A program made the position numbers and the translations under genes. DNA of 60,527 bases. Source: an uncultured Verrucomicrobiales bacterium. Lineage in GTDB: Bacteria > Verrucomicrobiota > Verrucomicrobiia > Verrucomicrobiales > Akkermansiaceae. Location of the stretch: assembly GCA_937991965.1 (NCBI GenBank), contig CALKLP010000040.1:1-60527 (forward strand), in the 5' to 3' direction. Of this stretch, positions 19,180 to 27,032 are shown one piece after another (position 1 is the first letter of the stretch; each line of letters begins with the position of its first letter). The notes under the pieces are model-generated. The model worked only from the letters and a program-made list of their open reading frames with translations. It did not search any database and was not told the origin of the DNA.

Positions 19180-21372
19180 TTAATAAAGTGAATCCTCTTT
19201 GTTAGACCCACGAGAGTTGTTTTCGTTCATGGAAAAGTCCTTTTTTTCGTTTTCGCCGTAAACTTTACTTACAGTCTGTGGTGTTTCATCACCAGAATAG
19301 TAAGTGTAGTAACTGGTGTAGTATTGGTATTGGCTATCACTTCTGATATCAACGTTATTCAGAACAACGCCGAGAATGTTTCCGCCTACATTTTCTACGG
19401 ATTGTTTGACACGCAAGAGTATGTTTCTTGGTAGTTTACGGTGCTGAATAACGATCATAGTTTGATCTGCCTCACTGGAAATTACAGAGGCGTCACTAAC
19501 ACCAAGGATAGGAGGGGAGTCGATCAGGACTAGGTCAAAGCGTTCTTTTACATCGGATATAAGGCCTGACATACGGTTGCTGTTGAGGATTCCCGCAGGA
19601 TCGGCTTGAACTACACCCGATGACATAAAGTAGAGATTTTCGGTTGGGGTCTGGAGAATTACATCTTCGAGTTGTAGATCGGATGTGAGATAGTTTGACA
19701 GCCCGATAGAGTTATTGATGTCAAAGTAGGTGTGGAGTCGTGGTCTACGTAAATCAGCATCAATGATGAGGGTGCTGTAACCACCTTGTGCACATACATA
19801 AGCAAGGTTGATTAGTGTTGTGGACTTACCTTCACCAGCTCCTCCAGAGACAACTGTGATACAGTTATCGCCAGGATTACGGCGCTTGTTGAATTCGATG
19901 TTAGTTCGCAGTATTCGGTAAGCTTCTGCATCGGGTGAGTTTCCACCTTGTTGGTGAAGGAGTTCGATGTCTTTAGGGATTACGGCAAGAACAGGAAGCT
20001 GCAGGTAGCGCTCAACATCGTCTAAGCTCTTGACTGAGGAATCAACAAACTCGAGGAAAAAGGCGAGCCCTATGCCGAGGACTCCTCCAAGAACACCTCC
20101 GATGATGAGATTTAATTTATCATTAGGAAAGCTGTGTTTCGAAGGCAGCTTGGCCGTTTCGTGCATAGTGATTGTTATCTTGGGAGATTTAATTTTAATT
20201 CCTTGGGCTACTTGCTCTATGTGCATTCTGTCGAGTATAGATTTCGCCTGATCATAATCACGTTTGGCCTCTTCATATTCATGCCCTGCAAGTTGCTCGT
20301 TGATTGCTTTCGTCTCGCCTTGCTCAACCACAGATTTCATAGTGTTGATATCACGATTAACTCGCTCTAGATTGGCATCGAGACTCACGCGAAGATCCTG
20401 AACTGATGAGTATAAGTCGCCTAGGAGTTGATTGTGGGTTTTAATCGCAGAAACCATTTTAGGGTGGTTTTCACCATAGCCACTCTCGCGAAAGCCAGTT
20501 AGTGCTCTATCACTTTCGATATACTGTGTGTATAGCTGAGGGACCAAACTATCTACTACCTTGAGTCCGATCGCTGTTTGAATCAAAGAAGCGTCAGACT
20601 TACCTTTGAGAGCAGTGATTTGACTTTCATATTTCTGCTTTTCTTTTTGTAAAGCATCAAGCTCCATGAAAGCCTGCTTGTGTGCAGCCGCTGAATTTTG
20701 CCCGATAGAACCATCGCTAGAAATGGAACTCTTAGTGACTCCCGCCGCTCGAGTTAGGTGCGTGAGCATGCTTCGTTTTTCTTCTACGATATCTTGTTGG
20801 GTTTGTAGGATTTTATTTAATGATCCTAACATTTCATCTATTCGCTTTGCTTCTTCTTCTTCACGCTGCTTTTTATAAGAATAGGCAATTGTTTGTGCTA
20901 ACTCTTTACTCTCTTCTTTGTCTTTATGTTCGACTTCGATTTTCACAAGGTCTGTCCCCGCCTCCGGTGTGACTCTGGTTACCGATCGAATGATTGAAAT
21001 CGCATTCTCTACTTTTTGTGCATTCCACTGCGCGACTAAATCAAGTTCTTCAACAACTTCTGTGAGGGTTCGCTCTGACGTGATTAGCTTGATTTGAGTT
21101 TCCATGTAGTATCTACTCGCGGGAATACCTTGAATGGCGGCTCCACCTACATTGGCTAAAGGATCTAACTCCGTTTGAGGATAGTGTACTTCAATTAAGG
21201 AATAGCTTTTGTACTTCTTAGGGATGATCTTTGTGATCACTAGAGCGGTAATGAAAACCAGAAGTGTCGTTAGGATGATGATGCCGTAATGGGTTCGAAT
21301 TACCTGCCAGTAATCTACTGCATGCAAGTTAGCCTCAGAAGCGTCGTTTAAGTTTGTTGGGTGATCGTTCAT
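19180..21372 (-). CDS. Wzz/Wzc-type polysaccharide co-polymerase with BY-kinase domain
   Basis: A 730-residue inner-membrane protein. A Wzz domain with a first transmembrane helix (about 31-50, IIILTTLLVFITALVITKII) is followed by a long periplasmic coiled-coil region (about 180-430) and a second helix (LIIGGVLGGVLGIGLAFFLE, about 450). The cytoplasmic bacterial tyrosine kinase has Walker A SGGAGEGKSTT (near 530), A' LIIDADLRRPRLH and Walker B FDLVLIDSPPI. The tail is a tyrosine cluster, QYQYYTSYYTYYSGDE, the autophosphorylation site of such kinases. It regulates chain length and export of an exopolysaccharide. A strong terminator-like hairpin ends about 7 nt before its ATG, so its expression may depend on read-through. 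No glycosyltransferase is nearby. Confidence 0.93.
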   Translation of the reverse strand: MNDHPTNLNDASEANLHAVDYWQVIRTHYGIIILTTLLVFITALVITKIIPKKYKSYSLIEVHYPQTELDPLANVGGAAIQGIPASRYYMETQIKLITSERTLTEVVEELDLVAQWNAQKVENAISIIRSVTRVTPEAGTDLVKIEVEHKDKEESKELAQTIAYSYKKQREEEEAKRIDEMLGSLNKILQTQQDIVEEKRSMLTHLTRAAGVTKSSISSDGSIGQNSAAAHKQAFMELDALQKEKQKYESQITALKGKSDASLIQTAIGLKVVDSLVPQLYTQYIESDRALTGFRESGYGENHPKMVSAIKTHNQLLGDLYSSVQDLRVSLDANLERVNRDINTMKSVVEQGETKAINEQLAGHEYEEAKRDYDQAKSILDRMHIEQVAQGIKIKSPKITITMHETAKLPSKHSFPNDKLNLIIGGVLGGVLGIGLAFFLEFVDSSVKSLDDVERYLQLPVLAVIPKDIELLHQQGGNSPDAEAYRILRTNIEFNKRRNPGDNCITVVSGGAGEGKSTTLINLAYVCAQGGYSTLIIDADLRRPRLHTYFDINNSIGLSNYLTSDLQLEDVILQTPTENLYFMSSGVVQADPAGILNSNRMSGLISDVKERFDLVLIDSPPILGVSDASVISSEADQTMIVIQHRKLPRNILLRVKQSVENVGGNILGVVLNNVDIRSDSQYQYYTSYYTYYSGDETPQTVSKVYGENEKKDFSMNENNSRGSNKEDSLY

Positions 21373-21378
21373 ATACGT

Positions 21379-21413
21379 AAAAAAACTCTACGGTTTTGAC
21401 ACCGTAGAGTTTT
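21379..21413 (-). terminator. Strong intrinsic terminator immediately before the BY-kinase start
   Basis: A perfect 13-bp stem, AAAACTCTACGGT (21382-21394) with ACCGTAGAGTTTT (21401-21413), and a 6-nt loop. On the minus strand the stem runs into seven U residues (21385-21379). The U-run ends 6 nt before the ATG of the kinase gene (21372) and the hairpin is 23 bp after the beta-barrel gene stop. It therefore terminates transcription of the first two genes while occupying the whole leader of the next. Confidence 0.85.
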
Positions 21414-21435
21414 AAATGTTCAGAATTATTTTTAA

Positions 21436-22644
21436 TTAAAACTTATATTCTAGTCCTGCGCTATAACGATTTCTGTCATATTCGTATGGGCTAGAATCAT
21501 CAGACATTGAGCCTGTGTGGTTATAATTCAACACCGCCGATAGGTTGTCGTTGAATCCATATTTTAAACCAGCGTTGACATTGTAAATGAACGTTGAAGC
21601 ATCATCAACAGACCCAATTCCTGTTGAGTTTTGTGCTGCACCATCATGATATTCAGAATTTACTATTGACACACCGCCGTAGAATCCAATGCGTTCTGAT
21701 ACTTTATAATCTGCTTTGAATCCAAGTCTGAGGTTAGTGCGAGCAGAGAATACTGCAGCGGCGTTGTAGTCATCTAGGAATAGGCTGACAAAAGTGTCAT
21801 CTAGGCCGTAGCGAGCATAACCGCTTAAGCTAAGGCGATCCGATGCAGCATGCGTCATTGTAGCGGATCCATAGAAGCCACTTTTAGAATAGCCGTTGTC
21901 TCTGTCTACAGTGTTTCCTCCTACTACTACGTCGATACCAGTTCTGTCTGAGAATGAATGCTCAAAACCACCATAGTATGAGATGTTGTCAGAGTTTTCA
22001 CCTAATCCATAGTTTCCACCAGCTTTTAATATCGTTCTATCATTTAGTTTGTAACGTATTTCCGATCCAAGCGTGATTCTGCTGTAACTTGCGCCGTTAT
22101 CATATTCCGTTCCTGTGAACGCAATGCTGTGTTTTGTCGCTAAGCGATTTGTCCAGTTAATACCAATCGTGTTGTATGAAGAGTAAGCAAAATATTCACC
22201 AGCTCTTCTGTCTTGAGCAATTCCTCTTTCGTAATCTGGCTCTAGTCCAAATGTTAGGTAGTTGTTAGATGTGAGTTTGATACGTTGATTGACAGAGTAA
22301 CCTAAGTTTAAGCCAGCATTGAATGTTGGTACTGTAGAGTCGTCTCTGATGTCATCGAGGTAGTGGATAGCTCCGAGGTCAGCAGAGAATCCAAGGTAGG
22401 CATTGGATCGTTTTTCAGAATAAGCTGCGCGAACATTAGCTCCAATGTAGAGGGAGTCTGTTTTTACACCAGTGTTTTCGCTGTTGATTGGGTTAACGTT
22501 GTCGTCAAATCCAACACGAGCTCCTGCAGTGATTTGAAAAAGGGATTCATCAGAGTATGTCGAGTCACCCGAAGTGTTGTATAGTCCTTGAGCGTTGACA
22601 GATGTTATCGTCAATAGCGCCAGTAAAGGGTATGTATATTTCAT
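21436..22644 (-). CDS. Outer-membrane beta-barrel protein of the polysaccharide export module
   Basis: A 402-residue protein with a signal peptide (MKYTYPLLALLTITSVNAQG) and then a series of alternating hydrophobic/polar strands separated by short turns. Examples are FQITAGARVGFDDNVNP, KLTSNNYLTFGLEPDYERG and ISYYGGFEHSFSDRTGIDVV. It ends in the aromatic C-terminal strand YSAGLEYKF, the usual BAM recognition signal. Length fits a barrel of roughly 16-18 strands. Its place between a secreted unknown and Wzc/OPX genes suggests it is the outer-membrane porin for the polysaccharide, the role played by Wzp barrels in Myxococcus. 19 bp after the previous gene; a terminator follows it. Confidence 0.82.
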   Translation of the reverse strand: MKYTYPLLALLTITSVNAQGLYNTSGDSTYSDESLFQITAGARVGFDDNVNPINSENTGVKTDSLYIGANVRAAYSEKRSNAYLGFSADLGAIHYLDDIRDDSTVPTFNAGLNLGYSVNQRIKLTSNNYLTFGLEPDYERGIAQDRRAGEYFAYSSYNTIGINWTNRLATKHSIAFTGTEYDNGASYSRITLGSEIRYKLNDRTILKAGGNYGLGENSDNISYYGGFEHSFSDRTGIDVVVGGNTVDRDNGYSKSGFYGSATMTHAASDRLSLSGYARYGLDDTFVSLFLDDYNAAAVFSARTNLRLGFKADYKVSERIGFYGGVSIVNSEYHDGAAQNSTGIGSVDDASTFIYNVNAGLKYGFNDNLSAVLNYNHTGSMSDDSSPYEYDRNRYSAGLEYKF

Positions 22645-22663
22645 TTTGTGTAATAAATTAAGG

Positions 22664-23491
22664 TTATGGCTGAGAAGGTGTTAGAGGGGTATCAAAACCT
22701 CCTTCTACGAATTCTGTAACGGTTTCAGATCCAGGTCCGGTTGTTGGTGCTGGGTCTTTTGCGAGCTCTTCTAGTTCTGAGAGGTCGGTGTTGCCATTTA
22801 GGATGTCATTCAGAGAGGTGTCTTCATCGACAACGAAGGCTGAGCTGGGATCGAAATCAGTTGGGTTAGCTGTGATTGGGCCGTCGGTTCCTCCTGGTAG
22901 GCCAACACCACCTTCGTTAGGTTGGAAGTTTGTGTTGAGTGTTCCTGATCCGAGATTGTCTAGTCCGCCCATGTTGAGTGGTTCGCTGGCAGGTGCTTCG
23001 TTAGCTGCTCCGCCGTTTTTGCCGTATCCGTTTTTTCCTCCGCCATTTTTACCCCCACTGTAGCTATTTTTGCCACTGAGATACATGAGGTTAGATTTTT
23101 TTGAGACTGTTGCTGCACCGTCGGTGAACTGATTTGCTACTTCAGCGATTTCTGTAGCGGCATCGGGAGCAATCGCAATACTGCAATTGACGATGGCATC
23201 GAGTTGGTCAGGAGCTGCGACAATAGCGGTTTCAACGATGTTTTTAACGAGGCTTTTGTTTGCTTCGCTTCCAATAATGGATGCTTTGACTACTTCGCAA
23301 AGGCAACTTGGGTAGCGCTGTGCATAAGTTCTGACGGTCTTTAGCACGTCAGCTTCTGATTTTTTGAGTTGGGAGATTTCTTTGACGGCTTGCTTGTAGA
23401 GTTTTCCACAATCAATGGTGCTGCCACTTTTAGCATCAGCTTGTCCGTAGGCAAGTGTGCTAGCTGCGAGGGTAATGTATAGTAATTTCAT
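22664..23491 (-). CDS. Secreted protein of unknown function heading the export module
   Basis: A 275-residue exported protein that I do not recognise. Signal peptide at about 1-20 (LLYITLAASTLAYGQADA). A helical domain (about 25-130) contains four Cys (IDCGKL, PSCLCEV, VNCSIA), suited to two disulfides. Next is a low-complexity linker of Gly/Lys/Asn (GGKNGGGKNGYGKNGGAANE) and a Pro/Gly/Asp-rich acidic C-terminus without obvious domains. As first gene of the operon behind the best sigma-70-like promoter in the region, it probably takes part in polysaccharide export or surface anchoring. This is inference from position only. Confidence 0.75.
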   Translation of the reverse strand: MKLLYITLAASTLAYGQADAKSGSTIDCGKLYKQAVKEISQLKKSEADVLKTVRTYAQRYPSCLCEVVKASIIGSEANKSLVKNIVETAIVAAPDQLDAIVNCSIAIAPDAATEIAEVANQFTDGAATVSKKSNLMYLSGKNSYSGGKNGGGKNGYGKNGGAANEAPASEPLNMGGLDNLGSGTLNTNFQPNEGGVGLPGGTDGPITANPTDFDPSSAFVVDEDTSLNDILNGNTDLSELEELAKDPAPTTGPGSETVTEFVEGGFDTPLTPSQP

Positions 23492-23514
23492 GTTAAGGAA
23501 ATATAAGTTAACTA

Positions 23515-23543
23515 ATATGAAATTAATTATCTCATTATGTCAA
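23515..23543 (-). promoter_or_regulatory. Candidate sigma-70 promoter of the export module
   Basis: On the minus strand a perfect -35 TTGACA (23543-23538) is followed after 17 bp by TCATAT (23520-23515), or after 18 bp by CATATT. The -35 lies inside the palindrome CTCATT-ATGTC-AATGAG (23531-23547), which could be an operator. The predicted transcript would begin about 15-20 nt before the ATG at 23491. Confidence 0.45.
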
Positions 23544-23583
23544 TGAGTTTTTTTCAACGGGGTGTTTTTTTTACTATTAACCC

Positions 23584-24345
23584 TTATAATTGATTATTGC
23601 TTTTTATTAATTCTTTACGCTTGTTGAATTGTGAGCACGCAAGTTCAGTGATTTTATTTACCCCAAATGTTTCTGTAGCGTAGTGATTAGCTAGGATGTA
23701 ATTCATTTTTTTCTCTTCGGCATAAGGGACAGTCCATTGCGTTCCTTCACCAGAAAGGAAGTTGCGACCTCCATTTTCATAGATTGTGCGTATTTGAGTC
23801 CCGGCGCCACCTGTAATAATGTAAAGATCATCGATTAGTTCTTCTCCCCGGAAGCATGTGAATGGGGAGATGCCCAAAAGGTTGTGTAAATCTTCTGCGA
23901 GAGTATCGCGAGATTTCTTAAGTTTTCCTTTCACTCCGATATTAATGTTTTTCCACCCTAAGCAATGTTCAATGTCAGTGAGGTCGAGTGCTTTTGCGAG
24001 TAAAACGTTATTCCCGACTTCTGGGTGAATATCTAATGGGATGTGTGAACTATAAACGGCAATGTCATGGTCTAAAAGGAGTTTGCATTTCTCTCGCCAT
24101 GAATCTGTAAGCATTTCTACCCCTTGCCAATACAAGCCGTGATGCACTATGAGCAAATCTACTTCTTTTTCGACTGCTTCTTTAATGGTGTCTAGGGAGG
24201 CATCGACTGCGGATGCGATAACCTCAACCTTGCCGCTATTCTCAACCTGTAGACCATTGTAGGCATTTGGGTAATCGGGAATATTTTTCTGGTCTAGGTA
24301 TTCATCCAGCCACGCTACTATTTTTAATAATTCGTTTTCCTTCAT
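23584..24345 (-). CDS. Nif3-like dinuclear metal-centre protein (YbgI/DUF34 family)
   Basis: A 253-residue protein of the Nif3/YbgI family. The start KIVAWLDEYLDQKNIPDYPN plus AYNGLQVE, the metal ligands in LLIVHHGLYWQ (HH near 67) and YSSHIPLDIHPEVGNN (His, Asp), and the C-terminal GEGTQWTVPYAEEKKM and LANHYATETFGV blocks are conserved. The family forms toroidal hexamers with two metal ions per site. It is often called GTP cyclohydrolase I type 2, but its cellular reaction is not settled. Monocistronic, upstream of the export module on the same strand. Confidence 0.88.
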   Translation of the reverse strand: MKENELLKIVAWLDEYLDQKNIPDYPNAYNGLQVENSGKVEVIASAVDASLDTIKEAVEKEVDLLIVHHGLYWQGVEMLTDSWREKCKLLLDHDIAVYSSHIPLDIHPEVGNNVLLAKALDLTDIEHCLGWKNINIGVKGKLKKSRDTLAEDLHNLLGISPFTCFRGEELIDDLYIITGGAGTQIRTIYENGGRNFLSGEGTQWTVPYAEEKKMNYILANHYATETFGVNKITELACSQFNKRKELIKSNNQL

Positions 24346-24466
24346 TATTCATAAAACACTATGAAAACGAGATGGTGGTAGAAAGATATTTTTATCGTTA
24401 AGTTCTAAACTAATCCGAAAGATTCCTTGATTTAAGGCTTCGGCTTATTCATGAACTTTTATTAAT

Positions 24467-25780
24467 ATGACCTCACTAATGGAACATACGATTGTCAATG
24501 AAGCTTCTTTGGAAGGTACTTCTCTGCATACGGGTGAAAAAGTCACACTGACCATTAAGCCTGCTCCAGAAGGGTATGGATTTAAATTTCGCCGCGTTGA
24601 CCTAGAAGATCAGCCTTTTATCGATGCGGACGTTGATAAGGTGCGGACTGTGGAGCGTGCAACGACACTCGCGGAAGGTTCTGTAAAGGTGCATACAGTG
24701 GAGCACGTGATTTCTGCGCTCACCGCGATGGGGGTTGATAATGCGATTATCGAGATGGATGCAAACGAGCCACCAATCGGAGATGGCTCAGCTAAACCAT
24801 TTGTGGAGCTCATTAAGAAAGCTGGTCTCCAGGAGCAAGCCGCGCCGAGAAAGGTGTGGGAAATCCGTGAGCCGATTCACCTCGATACCGGGAAGGGGCC
24901 GATTATTACGATCGTGCCTTCCAAGGAATTCCGTGTGTCGGTAACGAACGTAGGGCCAGAGGGGAGAGTGACGCAATATTTTTCCTCTGCAGTGACGCCG
25001 GAAATTTATGAAGCAGAAATCGCGCCTGCGAGAACCTTTACCTTCTATGAAGATGTGAAGCCTCTCTTAGATAAGGGGCTGATCAAGGGCGGAAGCTTAG
25101 AAAACGCGGTTGTGATTCGTGGCGAAGAAGTCATGTCCAAGGAGCCGATGCGCTTTCACAATGAGTTCGCTCGTCACAAGGCGCTTGATGTGATCGGCGA
25201 CCTCATGCTCTGCGGGAAGAGAATTCTCGGTCATGTGATAGCAGTCATGCCCGGTCACGGCCCTAACACCCAGATGGCGAGTAAGCTGAAGAAGGAATAC
25301 TCCATGATGCGTAGAATGGTGCCTAAGGTAAATATTCCACGTGGAGAGGGGATTCTTGATATTAATGACATTCATAAGATTCTTCCGCACCGCTATCCAT
25401 TCTTATTACTCGATCGTGTCATCGATTTTGAAGGCGACTTTAAGTGCACAGGAATTAAAAATGTAACCTTCAATGAGCCTTTCTTCCCTGGGCACTTCCC
25501 GGATCATCCTGTGATGCCAGGAGTTCTTCAGGTCGAGGCGATGGCGCAATGTGCGTCTATCCTCATGCTCCGTATTCCAGAGAACCAAGGCAAAATCGGT
25601 TACTTTATGAGTGCTGATAGTGTGAAATTCCGTAAGCCAGTCCTTCCAGGAGATACCCTATTTATTGAGGCAGAGATCACTAAAATGCGAAAGTCTATCG
25701 GTCAGGCAAGTTGTCGTTGCTTGGTAAATGGAGAAATCGTAAGTTCGGGTGAATTAAAGTTTGCATTGATCGATAACTAG
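24467..25780 (+). CDS. lpxC/fabZ: Bifunctional LpxC deacetylase / FabZ dehydratase
   Basis: A 437-residue fusion. The N-terminal part (about 1-290) is UDP-3-O-acyl-GlcNAc deacetylase, the committed step of lipid A synthesis, with zinc ligands in HTVEHVISAL and HKALDVIGDLMLCG (His and Asp). The C-terminal part (about 300-437) is 3-hydroxyacyl-ACP dehydratase: ILPHRYPFLLLDRVI, FFPGHFPDHPVMPGVLQVEA (catalytic His and Glu) and MAQCASI. The fusion couples lipid A and fatty acid synthesis, which compete for hydroxymyristoyl-ACP. It is known from Bacteroidota and related Gram-negatives and, to my recollection, Verrucomicrobiota. It establishes that this organism makes lipid A. The tRNA-Gly gene follows 29 bp downstream. 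Confidence 0.96.
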   Translation: MTSLMEHTIVNEASLEGTSLHTGEKVTLTIKPAPEGYGFKFRRVDLEDQPFIDADVDKVRTVERATTLAEGSVKVHTVEHVISALTAMGVDNAIIEMDANEPPIGDGSAKPFVELIKKAGLQEQAAPRKVWEIREPIHLDTGKGPIITIVPSKEFRVSVTNVGPEGRVTQYFSSAVTPEIYEAEIAPARTFTFYEDVKPLLDKGLIKGGSLENAVVIRGEEVMSKEPMRFHNEFARHKALDVIGDLMLCGKRILGHVIAVMPGHGPNTQMASKLKKEYSMMRRMVPKVNIPRGEGILDINDIHKILPHRYPFLLLDRVIDFEGDFKCTGIKNVTFNEPFFPGHFPDHPVMPGVLQVEAMAQCASILMLRIPENQGKIGYFMSADSVKFRKPVLPGDTLFIEAEITKMRKSIGQASCRCLVNGEIVSSGELKFALIDN

Positions 25781-25809
25781 TGCTTAAAGTATCTCTCCAC
25801 AATTAAGAG

Positions 25810-25883
25810 GCGGGTATAGCATAGTGGTAATGCTTCAGCCTTCCAAGCTGGTCAGGAGGGTTCGATTCCCTCTACCCGCTCCA
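25810..25883 (+). tRNA. tRNA-Gly (anticodon TCC)
   Basis: A complete cloverleaf of 74 nt with CCA encoded. The acceptor GCGGGTA pairs with TACCCGC, the discriminator is T, then CCA. The D arm contains AGTGGTAA. The anticodon stem TCAGC/GCTGG encloses the loop CTTCCAA, giving anticodon TCC (reads GGA and GGG). The T arm is GAGGG-TTCGATT-CCCTC. It lies between lpxC-fabZ and the kinase-like gene on the same strand. Confidence 0.97.
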
Positions 25884-25958
25884 CGCTTTATAGCTTAGAG
25901 TCTCACTTTCCCTTGTAGAAAGCTTGCAGTGCTCAGATCTCTTTTCTATCCACGTAGC

Positions 25959-27032
25959 ATGTTACACCAGTCTCTTCTTGCTACTCTTGTTCCTCAGTTT
26001 ATCGAAGGAGGTATTTTAACATCTGCGGAGGTGTTGCATGGAGGTCTGATTAATGCTACGTATTTGGTCGTCAGCAATGGTGCTGATAAGTTGGTCTTAC
26101 AAAGAGTCAATACCGCTGTTTTTACGAAGCCAGAACTGGTGATGAGTAACATCCTAAGAGTTACCTCACACCTGAAATCAACTTCTCCAGAAGCAAGGAA
26201 CTTACACCTAACCCCAAGCTTAGACGGCGCTTCTTTTATTCTGGATGGAGATGGCGGTCTCTGGCGCGCCTTTAATTACCTGGAAGACTGCGCAGGGCAT
26301 GAACAGGTGGAATCAACGGAACTAGCTTATGAAGCCGGAAAGGCTTTTGGGCAGTTTTTAACGCAATTGAGCGATATGGATGCTAGTGGTCTGTCCGAGA
26401 CAATTCCTAACTTCCATAATACTCCCATGAGGCTTGAAGCCTTTGATGAGGCCTTATCTCAAGATGTCGCTGGTCGGGCTCACTCTATTAGCGCGGATCT
26501 TGATTTGATAGCCTCATATCGTTCATGGGTAAGTGTGCTAGAAGAGTTACGTGCGGCAGGCGTATTGCCGACACGGATAACGCATAACGATACGAAAATT
26601 TCTAACGTTCTTTTTGATGCCAAAACCCAGAAGGCTGTTTGCGTAATCGACCTCGATACCGTTATGCCAGGGACCATGCTCTATGATTTTGGGGATCTGG
26701 TGCGCACCTCCGTCAATAGTGTTTCTGAGTCGGCTCCAGCAGAAGAGGTTAAGTGCCGTATGGACATCTTTGAAGCGCTCGTGAAGGGGTATCTGGAGGC
26801 CGCAGGGAGTGCCCTGAATTCGGCCGAAAAGCAACACCTCGTCTTCTCCGCCAAGCTGATCACCTTTGAACTCGCCCTCCGCTTTTTAACGGACTATCTG
26901 CAGGGAGATCCATACTTCCGGATTTCCCACGAAAAGGAGAATTTAGAACGAGCGAGAAATCAACTCCGTCTCGTGCAGATCTTGGAAGAGAACGAGACTG
27001 AGATGGAGCAGATCGTAGTGCGATACCTCTAA
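25959..27032 (+). CDS. Phosphotransferase of the APH/choline-kinase fold, NahK-like
   Basis: A 357-residue kinase-fold protein. An N-terminal lobe has LVLQRVNTAVFTKPELVMSN, close to the block seen in N-acetylhexosamine 1-kinases. The catalytic loop is RITHNDTKISNVLFD (near 210; HxDxxxxN with HND-TKISN) and the metal-binding Asp is in CVIDLDTVMPGTMLYDFGD. All catalytic residues are kept. NahK-type enzymes phosphorylate GlcNAc/GalNAc at C1 in mucin or glycan salvage, consistent with the fucosidase in this window, but sugar specificity cannot be read. ATG at 25959 is chosen over GTG at 25929. It converges on the aminotransferase gene with a 4-bp overlap. Confidence 0.8.
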   Translation: MLHQSLLATLVPQFIEGGILTSAEVLHGGLINATYLVVSNGADKLVLQRVNTAVFTKPELVMSNILRVTSHLKSTSPEARNLHLTPSLDGASFILDGDGGLWRAFNYLEDCAGHEQVESTELAYEAGKAFGQFLTQLSDMDASGLSETIPNFHNTPMRLEAFDEALSQDVAGRAHSISADLDLIASYRSWVSVLEELRAAGVLPTRITHNDTKISNVLFDAKTQKAVCVIDLDTVMPGTMLYDFGDLVRTSVNSVSESAPAEEVKCRMDIFEALVKGYLEAAGSALNSAEKQHLVFSAKLITFELALRFLTDYLQGDPYFRISHEKENLERARNQLRLVQILEENETEMEQIVVRYL

